Positions 22,292 through 34,316 of a stretch of DNA of 64,000 nt are shown piece by piece. Within the stretch, counting starts at the first letter, position 1; each line of letters opens with the position of its first letter. The notes under the pieces are model-generated. The model was given only the letters and a program-made list of their open reading frames with translations. It was not told the origin of the DNA and ran no database searches. This DNA comes from Moniliella sp. 'wahieum' (lineage: Eukaryota > Basidiomycota > Moniliellomycetes > Moniliellales > Moniliellaceae): assembly GCA_003971905.1 (NCBI GenBank), contig RSEE01000002.1, positions 682,001-746,000 on the forward strand, given 5' to 3'. Both the position numbers and the translations under genes were made by a program.

Positions 22292-25200
22292 ATGGAGATG
22301 GACGTTGACGCCCTGGAGCTCTATCCGATCCCAGTTTCCCCCAACCATCTTTAATCGCGCCCCCAAATGATGTGGATGCCCCCCGGGGGATCCAGCGTCC
22401 GAGACTACGACGTTGGATGGCTTGGGCCCTTCTCCAGTCGGCGCGGCTGCGCTCCCAAGGCGGCGCAGGAGGTCTTCACGCTCACCTCCCACGCCGCCAC
22501 TTCTGGCATGAACGTACAACTGGTGCGTCGATGTTCCTGTTGCTCCCCTCTCATACTGTGCATGGCTTGCTCATCCCCGCTTTCCGATGCCTCTAGTGGG
22601 CCTCTCTCATGGGGCGTCTGCGTGATCGTACCCCTGGCTGGTCCGCTGCCTGGGTTGCCGACGCACTTGTCCGCCTCCTGGCCGAGTGCGATGCGTTCTT
22701 CGTCCTGTTCTTGCTTCTTATCTGGGGGCGGCCCTCCGTTCAGACACGCTGGTGGGGTATGACGATGTAGAGCTTGCGCTGTCCAAGTGGCTTTCTCGGC
22801 AGCGGGTACAGCCTGCAGCGGTGGTCTGAAGCTCTGCCCGCGTGGTCTACCATCGGCAGCCTCCTTGCGACCACCCTCCACCACCATCTCCCCCCTGGAT
22901 TAGAACCATCACTGGAGGACATGGATTCCTGGCCCGTGTCAGATCTGGTCACATCGTTCCAATCGATCAATCTCCTTTTCAGTTGCTCACTTCGATGCAA
23001 CTCCCACCCCCGATACGCCTGCGCTCATATTTGTCTTGGTGCGCATTCTCGGGCACCAGCTGTTTCCTAGAGTCGATCGTGCCGTACCACCTGACTGGGC
23101 ATCTTCTACCTCGCCTCCCCCGGCCCAGATGGAAAACCGCGAACCTGCTTCACACGCAAATCTCGCAATCAACTAGCCTTCTGGTGAACCAAGCCAATGC
23201 GTTTGTTTCTCCGTCTTCCCCTCACTGGAAAGAGAACTTTCTCAGACAATTATGGTCGCCAATGGCCTTCTGAGTCGTCTTTCCCCCTTGTGGCAAGGGC
23301 ATCACGCTCTCGCTGCCCCTGAAGTTGTTCAAGATGTCGCCCCTGACCCACATTTAGTCGCTCTGGTCACCACCCGACCACATCTTCAACTCGCTCTCGC
23401 CATTCCTGCTCTCCTCCAGGGCCTCGCCTCTCCGAGAATATGGTTGCTCTCCAGACCATCCACTCTGACACTGCGGTAGTAATTGCTAACCTGTCGGACC
23501 CCGGATTGCCTTGGGATGCCAAACTGCATCTACTCCAAGCGTTGGCTCGCACCCGTCACACTGCTCCTGCACAGATGGGAAAAGTAACCACCCCCCCCCA
23601 CACCCCCTCTGCCCCAGATGTATTCAACACGGTTGCGTTTGAGCTCTTACACGCTGCCACCGTGTACGCACATGCTGCTCTTCCTCACCGGGAGGCGCTG
23701 TGGTAAGCATTAGCATTCTGTGTGCGGTGCTTCCAGCACTCTTGGAACAGGTGCCATCTGCTTTGACAGCAGAGCCGGGGATCCAACTGACTTGCGACTC
23801 GGCGTTACGTGCTGTGCTGCTTCTTGATGCCGAGCTGTTTCGGGCAATCGAGTCGTTCGGTCCATCCCAAGCGGGTGCGCCCAGCAGTACTGGGTAGCCA
23901 ACGGTGGGATGGACCTGGGGGAGGCACAACGACCTGTTCGAACTTTCCTCCTTCGCTCGCTCGAGGAGCATCACCTCCTCTCGGTCGAAGTAGTTCACGA
24001 CATTCCTCTTCAGACCCGGCTATCAGCCTGGCATACTCCGAGGCAACGAGTACCAGTGCCATATGAGAGCGAACAGCAAGATTTGGCCCTCACGTCACTA
24101 ATTGAGCAGTGGGTTTCCTCTGAACCCCCGTCAGAGGTGCTGGCCAAGCTCATCACTGATTTTGGCTCGGCCCCTTTGCTTATGGCCAGTCAAAGCCCAC
24201 ATCACTGCATCCTTGATGGGACGAGACGTGGAGGCGGCCTCGGCTTGGTGCTCGGCGTTGATTCACCCTTACCCCCAAGCTGAGGGACAAGTCAGTCCCG
24301 CCTCGCACCTTACGCCCTCGGTCCCAATGGGGGCAAAAGGCTTGGCGTTGGCACTGATGCTGTGCCCGGGACGGGATTAGGGGCCAGAGCTAAAGCAGGC
24401 GCCTCTATGCCTCTGGACGCTGTTTTGCTCTTTTGCACACCTGAGCAGCTCATACCCCTATGTGCACTTGGCTAGCCAACGACTGTACCTCTGAATATGC
24501 AGGGGAAGAAGCCCGAGCGGTTGGGGGATTGGTTCTCTTTCTCCAATTCGTCACATCTGTTTACAGTACCCACTTGTCCCCCACGCTCCCTCCCGGCTCG
24601 GCGGGATCATTGACTTCATCGCCCGCTGTCTCTGTAGTACTACGGTCGGCGCGTTCTTCTACCTCGGCTACCTCGTGTACTTCTGCTGTCCAGCCCGAAC
24701 CGCTCATCTCCCGTTGGGTCACTGCTCTGTTTGGATCCGGAGGCATATCGGATGATCTGTTGCAGGACTCCCCACCGCATGTGCTCGTCCAGCTCACTCC
24801 GATTCTCTTTGACCAATCGATCCGTGCTGCGCAAAGGGGCCTCTTGGACTCGGACACTCTCCGCTCGGGCTTGACCTACTTTTTGGAGGACCCATTGCAT
24901 TACACGTTGCCCGCAGCCATATTTTGGTTGGTGCGGCAAATTTGGACCACGCCAGCCTTTTCCCCAGTGGCCAGCCAGCAGAAGACCGCGTTGCGACTCC
25001 AGGATTGGCCGATGCCTCACCCCTCGCGACGCCGGTCTAACCCCCTGGCCGTTGCCCCAGCCAGCTGGGTGCATGCAACAGCGCACCGCAAGGCCATGTT
25101 GAGTGAGATTCTGATTATGCTCCTGCGAAGCGACAAGTGTCCGTTGCCCGTTCGTGCGATTGTTGCGCCCGATGTGCTGGCGCTCCCGAGCGATATTCTT

Positions 25201-25894
25201 CTTCCTCTTAGGGGGGAAACGAGCCCGTCCGCCGATCCGGCTCAGGTGGAGGCTCAAGTCAAGATGATAAGGCGGCGCTCCAGCGCTTCCAGGTCCTGCT
25301 CAAGACGGCTTGGTCTACCCTCCACCGTGGGCCTGGGGATTCTGGGTTGAGACTGCTCCTTCAGGCTAGCCAACGACCCGCTTGGGCCCAAGCCAGCGTC
25401 CTTCTTCCCTCTTGCACCATTCCACCGAAAACGAGGATCGAAAAACTATTGATCGCAATCCCAGGTCCCAACCAGGACTTGAGCCCCTTTGTCGCATCGT
25501 TGGCCGGCATGGTTCTCCTTTCCCCAACGCGTTGTTACCAGCTGTGATGCATGCTTCAGCTCATACCCTGGAACCCATCTCGGTTGCCGTCACGGTTCTG
25601 GCTACATTCGTGCGGCTGGGACTTGGTGCTGCTTCGTCGGACGGGGCGGGTGGATTGTCGCCATCGGATGTTTCCGAAGTGGCTTGTTTCCTTGCCTCGC
25701 GCCTGGGCCGGTTGCGCAAAATCCGATCGACTTGCCGTCGGGCACGAGAAAGACCCTTCTCCTACTTGTTGAAGCTGCAGGAGCAATTCCCCCTCCCGCC
25801 TCCAGCGGAGAATGACGCTCTCACGCCCAAGACTCATGGGTGGGTTGCGCTGAAAGAAGTGCTGACGTTGGACCACGAAGCATTCGTGGTGTAA
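22292..25894 (+). CDS. MED5: Mediator complex subunit 5 (Med5/Nut1)
   Basis: This is a tail-module subunit of Mediator, which links activators to RNA polymerase II in the nucleus. The best evidence is around 24750-24950: ISDDLLQDSPPHVLVQLTPI, then DQSIRAAQRGLLDSDTLRSG and LHYTLPAAIFWLVRQIW, which follow the family's conserved central block (GISDxLL...SPP..LL.L.P..F.Q.I.A...G..D..TLR.GL.YF...L...LP...WL). Upstream AVGGLVLFLQFVTSVY and IEQWVSSEPPSEVLAKLITD also fit. The length of about 1200 residues is usual. At least six frame changes are needed across 3.6 kb. The start at 22292 (MEMDVDALELYPIPV) is a guess from protein-like composition. The C-terminus ends WVALKEVLTLDHEAFVV. Confidence 0.75.
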
Positions 25895-26623
25895 TTCCCT
25901 CCCTTGCTGTCCAGCCAAATCGCCATTAACGCCAATGATGTGGTCAAGGTCAACATGTACATTTTCGTTGGATCTCGGCAATTGACGCGTGCCATTGACA
26001 TTGACAATCCTCTGGTACCTACAGGGGGCGGGGGCAGGGTTCTTTCCTCCCTCTCTCCCCGCCTATGCCTCTCTCGGCTCCCTACTAGCAGTCTTTAACA
26101 GTGAAGGCAATGCGTCTAGCGTTACTCCACCTCTGGAACACGGTTCTTTTTTCCTCTCTTCCCTCATGTTAGCGCAGCCAATATCTATCAACTAATGCCC
26201 TCCAAGCCCCGCAGGCTTATTGACCTGGTGGCTCTTCAAAGGAGTTACAGACGATAGGACACTCATGGGAAGAAGAACGTGCTCTCAGGGTGAAGATACC
26301 AGATTGAGGGGGGGAGGCCGCGGTGAGGCCTCTTATGATTCTTGCTTAGCTACCACAGTTTCCCTCCAAAATCCTTCCGCCGAAAGGTCCAATGGCGAAA
26401 AAAACCGCTGTTCCCATTGCATAGCCTGCATAATCCGTTCGATTCTTCGCCTTCTGCCATGTTGGCCATCCATCTATGTGAGAAGTAGCGCGCATACAAT
26501 GCATAGGATTGTGTTTTGATCCACGGCCAACTGCCAGTGAGAGGACAGGTACATGCTGGTCGCCTGCGCCCGAGCGAGCGGCATACCAATGGTGGGGTAG
26601 AGGGGCCAACCCAGCAAGCGCAC
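25895..26623. other. Convergent 3' region of MED5 and RPL5
   Basis: No gene seen. A short plus-strand stretch just after the MED5 stop (about 25905-26010) reads like protein (NANDVVKVNMYIFVGSRQL) and might be an unrecognised extension, but it has no family match. Confidence 0.4.
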
Positions 26624-27515
26624 TTAGAGCTCGCCAGCAGCAAACGCAGCCTTCTTGGCGCGATGCGCTCCTTGCGTTGGGCGTAAGTGAGCTTGACCTG
26701 CTTGAACTTGAGCGACTCCTTCTTCCAGTGCTCCACGTCCTTCTTGGTGGGCTCAAAGTCGGGGTTCTCCCGAATCTGCTCGTACGCCTTCTCGTAGATC
26801 TCCTCAATGTCGTCGGACGAGATGTCGTCGGCAAGGTACGAAGCAAAGTGCTTCTTGAAGCGCTCATCGTCCTCCTCCTCAAGCGACTCCATAAACTCGG
26901 CCACGTGTCCGCCAAAGATGTGCGGAGAACGTCAGCGTCAAGCTCCTTCTCCTCGGCATCGTAACCAGGGAAGCGCTTGGGCGAGTGGGGCACAAAGAGA
27001 CCACCGTCCGACGCACCCTTCATGGCGGCAAACACGCGCGATCCGGTCGACGTGCGCTTGAGACCGACATCAAGGAACACCTTGAAGGGACGAGGAGCAC
27101 CTTCCTCCTCCAATGCCTCCGTCTCGGTGAACTCACCGTCGGGCTCGGCCACACCTTCGTACTTCTCGTCCAGGCCCAGCTTCTTGAGCGCACGGCGGGC
27201 AACCAAGAGACCCGTGGCGTAGGCGGCCGTCCAGTTGGACAGGCCGTGGTTAATGCCGTACTTGGGCAGCTCCTTAGAGTGCGCGTGGGCAAACACAACG
27301 TCGCCCTGGATCTTGGCCGCGACAATCTGCACCGTCACGTACTTGTTGGAGAAACGGACGACGAGGCGGTACTTGGGCGCATTGTACTTGTTCTTGGCCT
27401 GGGTCACCAGGGCGCGGCGGGCCGCAAAGTCCGTCTTGCCCTCACGGCGACGACGGTACTTGACTTGGTACCGCGAGAAGTAAGCGGAGGTCTTGACTTG
27501 CTTGACGAACGCCAT
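26624..27515 (-). CDS. RPL5: 60S ribosomal protein L5 (uL18)
   Basis: This is a large-subunit protein that carries 5S rRNA to the pre-60S particle. It starts MAFVKQVKTSAYFSRYQVKY at 27515 and contains RREGKTDFAARRALVTQAKN, KYGINHGLSNWTAAYATGLL and the C-terminal acidic/coiled part ESLEEEDDERFKKHFASYL, ending KKAAFAAGEL with TAA at 26624. Two short deletions, near 26920 (after LDADVLR) and near 26660 (after KERIA), shift the frame. Restoring one base at each gives about 297 residues, the normal length. No intron is present, unusual for a basidiomycete ribosomal protein gene. It is divergent from RPL15 with 268 bp between the start codons. Confidence 0.97.
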
Positions 27516-27783
27516 TGGGGCCGATGGGGTAGAGACCTAGACCGGCAGCTGGCTTGGCGGCCAACGAAGGAGGGCGTAACCCTACCCTGCCCTCTCGTCT
27601 CCTTTGCTCCAGCGGCGGCGCGAGATACACAGAGGCGCCATGCGGGCAGGCGGCAACGAAATCCCAGGTGCTGCGGCGTATTTAATAGTAGGGTTGTCCC
27701 TGCGGATTCTCTTCGCAACTTGGAGGCCCTTGGCTCAGTGCAGCTGGTGCTCGCCTGACGTCTGCCGCCAGCCACAGCCAACG
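27516..27783. promoter_or_regulatory. Shared RPL5/RPL15 promoter with two telobox-like sites
   Basis: The 268 bp between the two divergent start codons carry AACCCTA at 27578-27584 and the same word inverted (TAGGGTT) at 27689-27695. AACCCTA is the core of the telobox bound by Tbf1/Teb-type Myb proteins and is common in fungal ribosomal protein promoters outside budding yeast. Having one site facing each gene fits coordinated expression of the pair. The link to Tbf1 is an inference. Confidence 0.55.
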
Positions 27784-28391
27784 ATGGGTGCCTACACGTA
27801 CCTCCAGACGCTCTACAACAACAAGCAGTCGGACGTGCTCCGCCTGCTGTTCCGTCTCCGCTGCTGGGAGTACCGCCAGCTGAATGCGATCCACCGCGCC
27901 TCGCGCCCCTCGCGCCCCGACAAGGCCCGCCGTCTCGGGTACAAGGCCAAGCAAGGCTACGTGATCTACCGTGTGCGTGTGCGCCGTGGTAACCGCAAAA
28001 AGCCCGTCAGCAAGGGTATTACCTACGGTAAGCCCGTGCACCAGGGTGTCAACCACCTCAAGTACCAGCGCACCCTTCGTTCGACGGCGGAGGAGCGCGT
28101 GGGCAAGAAGTGCGGCAACCTGCGCATCCTTAACTCGTACTGGATCAACCAGGACGGCATCTACAAGTACTACGAGGTGATTGCTGTCGACCCCTCCCAC
28201 AAGGCCATCCGCCGTGACGCGCGCATCAACTGGATTGTGGGCCAGAAGCACCGCGAGTCGCGTGGCCTTACTGCCACGGGCAAGAAGAGCCGCGGCTGGG
28301 CAAGGGCCACCGGTACAACAAGACCCAGCACGGTGGCAAGAACGCCACCATCAAGAAGCGCGACACGCTCTCGCTCCGCCGCTACCGCTAA
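27784..28391 (+). CDS. RPL15: 60S ribosomal protein L15 (eL15)
   Basis: This is a structural protein of the 60S subunit. The protein starts [20 protein letters not shown], followed by the nearly invariant [20 protein letters not shown] and [20 protein letters not shown]. Near 28295 one base is missing (GGCTG where GGNCTG is expected). After it the conserved end [20 protein letters not shown] and DTLSLRRYR follow in the next frame, with TAA at 28389-28391. Adding one base gives about 202 residues, the family norm. No intron is seen, although many fungal orthologues have one right after the start. Confidence 0.97.
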
Positions 28392-30717
28392 GCGGCTGGT
28401 TGACTGGGACCCATGCGGTCTGGCGTTCATGCTCGGAGCCTGTCTTGTGGTGGTGGTTACTTTGGCCTGTGACGCTAGGCGTGCTCTTTCTGTGGTGCCG
28501 TTCCCTGCATGGGGCAGGACGGAACGCGCCAACAAAACCCTATGGCATCCATGCTATTCCCTTCTTCATCTCACCATAGCTGCGTGGCAAGGACTTCTTT
28601 GCACGGAGACGATAGTAGCAGCGACAGCGTGCATTGAAACACATACCTTGTGAGGCCTACCTATGGCATGTGGGATGGAGAGAGAGTTCGCGTTCCAAGT
28701 ATTCCACCCGTGCCTGTCGAAGCTTACCAAGGACGAAACGTCGACCTGCATAACCACCTCGTTGGCAAGCCTTTCTGTACAACCTTCTACCACATGTCGC
28801 AGACAGTGCGAACATGCCAAGTCATATATCCCTGTGCCTCGCGGCCCGTCAGCGGTTGTTTCAGGGTGAAGCCAACCTCCCATCCTGATGGGCTCTCAGT
28901 TGTACCGGGCCCGCACGTATAATGCATCCGGACTGAACAAGAGCCTTGCAACGAAAGCGATGACGGTGGGACCTGTACGTGCCGCCGACGGTATCAAAAG
29001 CAGCACAGAGTCGGAGCTTACGGTGGCGGGAGGGATGGGAGGCAAGGAGGATGAGGGGAGGACGAGAGCGTCTTCATTCCGAAACGGATACCGCGACGGA
29101 TGCCGCGACGTCGTATCGGGGCGCAAGAGGGGTACGTGGGTGGGGCACAGTGTCTACGTATGCTATAGGTGGACTGGACGCTTTGAGGCTACGGATGCCA
29201 TCGATAGAAGCCCTGAGCAAAGAGAAACATATGCGCACAGAGGGATAGCTGCATGTCGGCACCAGGGATGTGAACGCATGTGAGCGATACAATTGGTGGG
29301 CCGCGCATGGGGCTTCGCCTGTCGGGCACGTGCGGGGGGGGCAAAGATGCGAAAAGGACGTCGTGGTACCACACTAGCATCATGGACCAAGACATTGGCC
29401 GACGGATGCGGGCCAGGGCCAACCTACTGTGTGAGCATCGTGCGATGGGGCGGGTACGATAGACGGTAGCAGAGATCAGAGATCAGAAAGATCCGACATA
29501 GAGATCAAAGTAGCGAAGAGGACAGGTTGGGCGCCCCTCAACGAACAGACGTCGCGTGGTACTACCCCGACACACACCTACGTAAAGAATCAGGCACTGT
29601 GAAAGTGGGAGGGGGGGGGGGACGACCCCGCCCCGAGCATGTCTATACTAGACAATTTGGTTATGGCCACTTAGCCCTGCCAGCTTGCGTACTGCGTACC
29701 TCTTCATACAAGCTATCCAACGACGAAAGCGGATGCGCGGGGGACCCTCGGCCGCCCCGCGTGGCCACGACATCGCTTGCTTACAGGATGTGAAGGGCGG
29801 TAATCGGCAAAGCCAAAGACCAGGTCAAGCCCAAGTCCCAACGGTGTCGTACACGCAGGGCCGTGCCGTGCTCGCCTTATCCTCTGCCCTCTACCCATAC
29901 CCACTAAACTTTACCCAAACCACACCTATTGGAATTCTGGCCTACCCGGACCGGCCCGGAGCGGGATAGCGGGCGACTACCTGCGCAAGGGAATCTTTAG
30001 GTGAGGGAGGGGATAGGGGTAGGCGGGGCGCGATGGCGTTAAGATGTACGTTAAGATGTACGTTAAGATGTACGTTAGATCGATGGACCGGCTGATCGTT
30101 GATCGGTTGATCAGTGATCGATCGATAGATCCATACATCGACAGGAGATATGGATCCGAGATACCGGGGTACCGTACGTGCAGCCCATCCGACGGAGGCG
30201 CCTCGCCTTGCCCCGCGACCGAGTCGGCAGCGGCAGTCGGCAGTCGGCACGTGCGTTAAGAGGGGTATACAATGTGACACAGACGGCGACGGGAAGGCCA
30301 AAGCACGTCCACGGTGGCTCGGGGGTAAGCTGACGTGGAGGAGGGGGGGGGCGAGGAAGGAGGTTGGGTCCCCAATGGGCGTATGCTTGGCGTGTCAGGG
30401 GGAGGTCCCCTTGGGCCAAGGGCAGATACATGGGATACAAGGGTGGAGGGGTGGAGGGGTGGAGGGGCGGAAGGGCGGGGGGTGTGGTAAAGCAAGGGGG
30501 GCAAGGCGGGGTTTGTCACAAGGCATTGGCTACCCTCATACTCCTCTCCCTCCTTCCCTCCCCCTTCCCCGACACATGGTGAGCCCAACATGCCTGTTCC
30601 CTTCTGCCCGCGAGTCCATGTCCCTGACCAAGACCATGCCCGTGCCCATGCCCGTGCCCATACGCGTGCGCGTGCGCGCCGTTGCTCCGCCCTTCGCCTA
30701 AGTCCATCAAGAAGACA
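28392..30717. other. 2.3-kb intergenic region
   Basis: No supported gene. Notable features are a 12-bp tandem repeat at 30038-30077, GATCGATC words after it (30075-30150), and G-rich GGTGGAGGGG repeats at 30440-30480. Confidence 0.5.
30038..30077. repeat. 12-bp tandem repeat, three copies
   Basis: GTTAAGATGTAC is repeated three times without change, followed by a partial fourth copy (GTTA). It is intergenic. Confidence 0.9.
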
Positions 30718-33700
30718 TTAAGAAGCTTGTTCGGAGAAGGAGCGAGGCAGCGCATAATAGTCGGTTGGCGGCTGAGACGGATAAGGCTCGGGCAGGTCGG
30801 CGGCGGGGCGAGACGCGGTGCTGGGATGGAAGCCGGATCGAGCTGGAAGGGCGCATACTGGATATGAGAAGGCCCCGGAGGCAAGGACAACGCAGCACCA
30901 CTTGCTCCTGCTCCTGCTCCGGCTCCTGGTCCTGGTCCTTGCCTGGGCCTGCTCCTGGTCCTTGTCCGGGAGCCGGAGCGGGAGCCGGAGCAGGCTGGGA
31001 AGAGTACAAGGTATTTTCCCAAGCGGGTGGAGGATGTGATCCTGGACCTGGACCTGGACCTGATCGTGGCCGTGGCCCAGGCAAAGTCCTGCGACCCTGC
31101 GCGCACCATGGTCGCTTGTGCAGGGGACATGTATGGGGTGGGGAGGGCGGGGGACCGTCTGGGACCTGTACGGCCGGGGAGAAGATACCAGTTTCGTTCG
31201 GGACATGACCAAGTTGGACGCGGGGAACGGGTAGAAGGATAAGGTAGACCCTGATCCGGACAGCGTCGGTTCCATGTTCAATCCGAGCATGTCGGAAGGG
31301 TGTGCGAGGGCTGCCGCGGCGTGCGGAGAGAGCGGGGGCAAAGGAGGTGCAGCCGGCTGGCCAGGGTCGAGTTGGAGGGGTTGGAGAGCGGGCGGGAAGA
31401 AGGGCGGTACGGATGAGACGATGAGGTGCATGTGGTGGGAGTGGACTCGAGGCAGACCAGAACGAGAGGAGAGGGAGACCCCACGGGACCGGCTGCGGCC
31501 TTGGGATCGTCGTCCACTGTCGGACGCACGAGAACGTTGGAAGGACGAGGATTGATGGCGGGGGAAGCGTGGACGTGAGGGCCCAATAGGTTGCTCAAAT
31601 CATTGAGCAATTGCGAGTCCACCGATCCCTGGGTGCTGGGCGCCTTACCCCGCGGCGCTCTCATGCGCGTGGGCGCCCCATGGTGGACTGCGGACCAGAG
31701 AGGGTGAAAAGCGCGAGTAGTGGGACTGCACACTGGCACGATCGAAGCTCGACACACTCCCGGCTGACAAAGCAGTGCCGGTCCGGGGTGCTCGGACGCC
31801 CAAATGGACCGACTGGGAGGACGGGTCGTAGAGCCAGGGGGCTGCCAAGACGCAATCGAAGTATGGCCTGTTAGGCTCGTGCCGGCATCCCCAGCCACGG
31901 GCCCCGAACCGTATGTAGGGAACGGGTCCGACCGGCCCGTTTGCGCCGAGGCAATGCTCCCCGCGCACGGCATGCTGGGGGCGCATGGGGTCCGTGTAGG
32001 ACCAGTGAGGTGCATGACCCCGCGCATCGGAGGGCACGACGGCCGCACCAGCAGAGGCAAACGCCATGCTTGCTCCGGGACCAGCAGAGGAATTGGAAAC
32101 GGCAGACAGAGCTGGGGAGGAGGGGCCAAGCCCAAACTCTTGTCCTGGACTATGACTGTCGAGCGCGGCAAGCATCTCTCGACAGGCTGGTGGGACTGCC
32201 AGGGCGGCGGGTGGTACAGCCCTGCTGTATGCGGGTCGAGGTACTGCGGAGCAGGGGGTGGGTCCTCCCGACGCCCCGGTTCTCGTCAATGTGCGATAGT
32301 GAGGGGCCACAGGACTTGGGGCTGCTCCCTTGGGATCGATGGAGCGCAGGCCGACTGTACGGCGGGTTAGCAGCGCTCGGGCACGACCTTGACCGGGACC
32401 CTTGTCCTTGTTGTGGTTGTTGCTGTTGCTGTTGCTGTTGTTGAAGTCCATTTCTCTCTGCGCACTGGCGGCATAGCCAGATGCATCGGACACCATTGAT
32501 GGGGCCGGGCCATGCAGCACGGAAGGAACATAGCGGCTCGTATCAGTGGAGGCGTACTGGCAAGCCTTGGGATTCAGCAGGTCCCAAAGGAGCGGGTGGT
32601 GGTAGTTGAGGGATGGTTGAGCGCGTTTGGGAGTGCGCATGAGTGCGGTGGTAGTCATGATAAGGGTCGTGGACGGTGGCGGCCGTGCTTCCGGTGCCGA
32701 GGGAAGAAACGGAACCAGGATCGGGGCCTCGGCCCGCCTGTTTGCTAGGATCTGGGCGCTGAGAGGGAGCAAGAAACTCGGATGTGGCAGCGGAAACGGC
32801 AGGGGCAACGGCAGGTACGGAGGGGGGAAGCAGGAGGTAGAGGGCGCTGGGTAACCGGCATGAGCCAAGCTGGGGGGCGTGATGGATGAGATGACAGAGG
32901 AGGCAGCCGTCGAGGCAGACCCTGCCGTGCCTGGCGGCGGTGCGGAGGGGGAAGCACGTTGCGCCGATGGTGGTGGGGAGGTTGGAGCTTAATGGCATCT
33001 TCGACAATATAGGGGAAGTGGAGACACTCTGCCGTTGGTCGCGCAGCCGGATCGTACCGCAAAAGCTCTTGAATCAAGCGATCAAGTTGGTTGGGATTTT
33101 GGTTCCAAAAAGGGTGGAGAATTCGACGGGTGGGCAGCGGGGCCATACCAAGCCATTTTCTGCATTAGCATTTCCCCCTCGGGCCATGGCCCGCCACCGA
33201 CCGATCTGTTGGTGCGTGAATCCACCCCCCACTCACTCGAAGGCGAGCCAAGTGTTTCCGAGATGAGCATCAGCTGAGCAGATTCGTTGAGTCCAGGAAA
33301 TAATGGCTCGAGGTTAATCAGCTCGGTCATGATGGCGCCCAGCGCCCACAAGTCGACTGGGGCAGAGTAAGTAGTAGAGTGGAGCAGCATCTCAGGGGCA
33401 CGATACCATCGCGTTGAGACGTAAGTTGAGTATGGCGGGCTTGACGACAGTTCTCGTGCTAGACCAAAATCGGCGATCTTGACCACGACGGAAGTCCTGT
33501 TCGAATTTCCCAGGCCGAGTCGGGTTGGGGTAGTTGACCAAGCCCAGGTAGTGAGCAGGAGATTCTCTGGCTTCATGTCGCGATGAAAAAAGCCATGGGC
33601 GTGGACGTGGGCAAACCCTCGAGCGTCTGCGAAAAGATGGGGCAACGAGACCGCCAGCGAGAGCACGGCCCTTGCGAACCTTGGTCTTGGAACAGGTTGC

Positions 33701-34316
33701 CCTCGAGCGACTCGAAGACAAAATGCAACTGGAGGTGCCGGGCATGAGGAAGGCGTCGTAGAGGGTAACGATATTAGGATGATGGGATTTCGAGAAGAGA
33801 CTGGAAGAGGAACAGGGAGGGTTAGCAACCGAGTGCAAAGAGCAAGACAGACATACTCGCAGCTCGCGCAGGCGGAGACAGTCATGCCAGTTGGCATAGG
33901 CTTCTTCATGCGCTTGATGGCGACCAAGCGTTTCCCCTTGAATTCGGCGGCACGCGTGGTGTGCATGGTGCTGGGCACCATGTCGTCGGGGAGAGGGGAC
34001 TTCCAGTTGGCAAGGAAGACGGTGCCAAAGGAGCCGTTCGCCGATTTGCGGATGACATCGAACTCGCGTGGGCCGATGCGCATGAGATCGGCGGCGGTGC
34101 GTGGAGGGGGGCGGGGGCGGGGGCGGCGCTGGCGGGGGCGGATGGGCCGGGGGCGCCGGCGTCGTGGGGAGCATATGTGGCGCCATCGGATGCGATGGCG
34201 GTGCGGCCAGACATGGGCATGGGCCTGGCGGCCCTGGCCGAGGCACAGACATGGGTGTGGAGGCGGAGGCGGCAGGCAGGGCGGGTGGAGCGTGCCGGGG
34301 CTGGCTCATCGCACAC
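30718..34316 (-). CDS. crk1: Crk1/Ime2-type (RCK/MAK family) protein kinase
   Basis: This is a Ser/Thr kinase related to Ustilago Crk1 and yeast Ime2, which link nutrient and MAPK signals to development and meiosis. After a Pro-rich N-terminus, the kinase domain begins [20 protein letters not shown] (about 34060), with the ATP-binding lysine in [10 protein letters not shown] 56-nt intron (33801-33856, GTATGT...TTCCAG) sits before [15 protein letters not shown]. The catalytic loop [24 protein letters not shown] and [13 protein letters not shown] follow. The family-typical insertion before DFG is present. The activation loop reads [11 protein letters not shown], so STY occupies the place of the usual TEY. 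The domain ends around [15 protein letters not shown] (33050). The long tail is disordered, with an Asn/Ser run (about 32405-32440) and, in one frame, a His/Gly repeat near 30640. Several frame changes occur; the C-terminal end is approximate. Confidence 0.85.

Noticed and set aside
26624-28391. Programmed ribosomal frameshifting in RPL5 and RPL15
   Set aside because: No slippery heptamer or downstream structure pattern is evident, and similar indels occur in nearly every gene of the window, so sequence error is simpler.
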